Shown: piece by piece, positions 4,856 to 5,747 of the stretch
Numbering within the stretch: the first letter of the stretch is position 1
Layout of the letters: every line of letters begins with the position of its first letter
Assembly (NCBI GenBank): GCA_017455385.1
Contig: JAFTBD010000049.1
Span: 1 to 5,747 of the forward strand
Reading direction: 5' to 3'
DNA: 5,747 bases
Source: Clostridia bacterium
Lineage (GTDB): Bacteria > Bacillota > Clostridia > Christensenellales > CAG-1252
The notes under the pieces: generated by a model
What the model was told of the DNA's origin: nothing
Databases searched by the model: none
The model's input: only the letters and a program-made list of their open reading frames with translations
Program-made: the position numbers and the translations under genes

Positions 4856-5686
4856 ATGGACGTAAGATACGCAGTTTCCAAGAAAGAATACAGCAGGATG
4901 ACCACGGAAGAGCTCCGTGAGAACTTCCTCATTCAGAATATTTTCGAGGCGGATAAGATCAATCTGACCTATTCCCACATCGACAGGATCATCGCAGGCG
5001 GCGCTTGCCCCGTCACCAAGGCGCTCCCGCTTCTCGCGGGCGAAGAGCTCGGCGCGGAGTATTTCTGCGAGCGTCGTGAGGTCGGCGTCATCAATATCGG
5101 CGGCGCGGGCGTCATCACGGTGGACGGCAAGGACTACAAGATGGATCATTTCGACGGCATCTATATCGGCAGAGGCACCAAAGAGATCGTCTTCAAGTCC
5201 GTAGACGGCGCGGCTCCCGCACATTTCTATATCAACAGCACGCCCGCGCATAAGGAGTACCCCACCAAGCATATCCCGCTCGTCAACGCGGTGCATCGTG
5301 CTTGCGGCGACTTCAAGGACTGCAATAAGCGCACCATCAATCAGTTCATCGTCCCCGGCAACTGTAACAGTTGTCAGCTCACGATGGGGCTCACCCAGCT
5401 CGAAGAGGGCAGCAACTGGAACACCATGCCGGTCCACACCCACGAGCGCAGGATGGAAGTATATATCTATTTCGACATCCCGCAGGATAACGTGGTCTTC
5501 CACATGATGGGCAACCCGCAACAGACCCGCCACATCGTCGTGCAGAACGAGGAAGCGGTCATCTCCCCGAGCTGGTCCATCCACAGCGGCGTCGGCACCA
5601 AGAATTACACCTTCATTTGGGGTATGTGCGGCGAGAACCAGGTCTTCGACGACATGCAGGGAGTCAAGACCACCGACATTCGTTAA
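4856..5686 (+). CDS. kduI: 5-keto-4-deoxyuronate isomerase (4-deoxy-L-threo-5-hexosulose-uronate ketol-isomerase)
   Basis: Isomerises 4-deoxy-L-threo-5-hexosulose uronate, released from unsaturated oligogalacturonides or other uronates, to 3-deoxy-D-glycero-2,5-hexodiulosonate. The 276 residues match the usual length of this zinc cupin enzyme. The expected metal ligands are H194 and H196 (PVHTHERRMEVYIYF), E201 and H243 (SIHSG); these sit two residues before the E. coli positions 196, 198, 203 and 245 as I recall them. Other family blocks are FLIQNIFE (24-31), ERREVGVINIGG (72-83) and TINQFIVPG (160-168). The start has AGGAGG (4842-4847) at 8 nt, and this site shares a base with the kdgK stop TAA. 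It is the third gene of the operon, and the reductase KduD that would link its product to KdgK is not in the window. Confidence 0.96.
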   Translation: MDVRYAVSKKEYSRMTTEELRENFLIQNIFEADKINLTYSHIDRIIAGGACPVTKALPLLAGEELGAEYFCERREVGVINIGGAGVITVDGKDYKMDHFDGIYIGRGTKEIVFKSVDGAAPAHFYINSTPAHKEYPTKHIPLVNAVHRACGDFKDCNKRTINQFIVPGNCNSCQLTMGLTQLEEGSNWNTMPVHTHERRMEVYIYFDIPQDNVVFHMMGNPQQTRHIVVQNEEAVISPSWSIHSGVGTKNYTFIWGMCGENQVFDDMQGVKTTDIR

Positions 5687-5747
5687 ATAGCATTCAACTT
5701 CGCGCCCCCTTTACGGTCGGCGCGTTCCTTCTTGCGGGTCGCAGGGA
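5683..5747 (-). CDS. possible C-terminal end of a convergent gene
   Basis: On the minus strand the frame from the right edge is open for 20 codons and ends at TAA (5685-5683), so its stop overlaps the kduI stop. The visible tail reads PATRKKERADRKGGAKLNAI, basic and hydrophilic, with codons (AAG, CGC, GCC, GAC, GGC) like those of the neighbouring genes. An open frame this short is often accidental, and other frames here are open too, so this is only a possibility. No function can be assigned. Confidence 0.25.
   Translation of the reverse strand, partial: PATRKKERADRKGGAKLNAI
5701..5733 (+). terminator. weak candidate terminator after kduI
   Basis: CGCGCC (5701-5706) pairs perfectly with GGCGCG (5719-5724) over a 12-nt loop, followed by TTCCTTCTT. 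It begins 15 nt after the kduI stop, a normal place for an operon end. The T-rich tail is interrupted by Cs and the loop is large, so termination may be weak. If the convergent frame noted here is real, the hairpin would lie inside that gene. Confidence 0.35.

Noticed and set aside
3601..4932. Long minus-strand open frame opposite kdgK (and a similar one at 4718-5584 opposite kduI)
   Set aside because: These are shadows of G/C-ending codons in the real genes. Their products are low-complexity, rich in Arg, Asp, Val and His, and fit no family; the plus-strand genes carry complete active sites.
1..5747. CRISPR array, insertion sequence, toxin-antitoxin or defence system
   Set aside because: No regularly spaced repeats, transposase motifs, terminal inverted repeats or small paired genes of such systems are seen. 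The window is ordinary metabolic chromosome apart from its leaders.

Overview
The window looks like a piece of a bacterial chromosome with a little over half G+C. It is probably from a Firmicutes/Clostridia-like anaerobe. I base this on near-perfect AGGAGG Shine-Dalgarno sites before every gene, sigma-A-type promoters with TG-extended -10 boxes, and cis-acting attenuation. Species cannot be read from it. No rRNA, tRNA, CRISPR array, insertion sequence or prophage gene is visible.

Left part (1-1185, minus strand): an aromatic amino acid operon. A consensus promoter (TTGACG-17-TATAAT) drives a short leader. The leader encodes a 16-residue peptide with two Phe codons, followed by a strong intrinsic terminator placed before pheA (prephenate dehydratase). 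pheA is followed 10 nt later by the start of a DAHP synthase gene that runs off the left edge. The leader has the parts expected of ribosome-mediated attenuation responding to phenylalanine. That would put the first enzyme of the shikimate pathway and the committed step to phenylalanine under one switch.

Middle (1244-2932, plus strand): a divergent promoter drives a single gene for a 530-residue metallo-beta-lactamase/beta-CASP protein, probably a ribonuclease of the CPSF/YSH1 group. A hairpin-plus-T-run terminator overlaps its stop codon.

Right part (2957-5686, plus strand): a uronate/pectin-breakdown operon of eda (KDPG/KHG aldolase), kdgK (2-keto-3-deoxygluconate kinase) and kduI (5-keto-4-deoxyuronate isomerase). 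The genes are tightly packed: a 4-nt overlap, then a 13-nt gap. KduI isomerises 4-deoxy-5-ketouronate from unsaturated oligouronides. A KduD-type reductase, not in the window, would give 2-keto-3-deoxygluconate. KdgK phosphorylates this to KDPG, and Eda splits KDPG into pyruvate and glyceraldehyde 3-phosphate. The roughly 200-nt leader of this operon is unusual. It holds two 5' hairpins, a possible 29-codon ORF with its own Shine-Dalgarno, and an internal intrinsic terminator. It matches no riboswitch family I can recognise and is the best candidate here for undescribed regulation.

The last 61 bases hold a weak hairpin and, possibly, the tail of a convergent gene.
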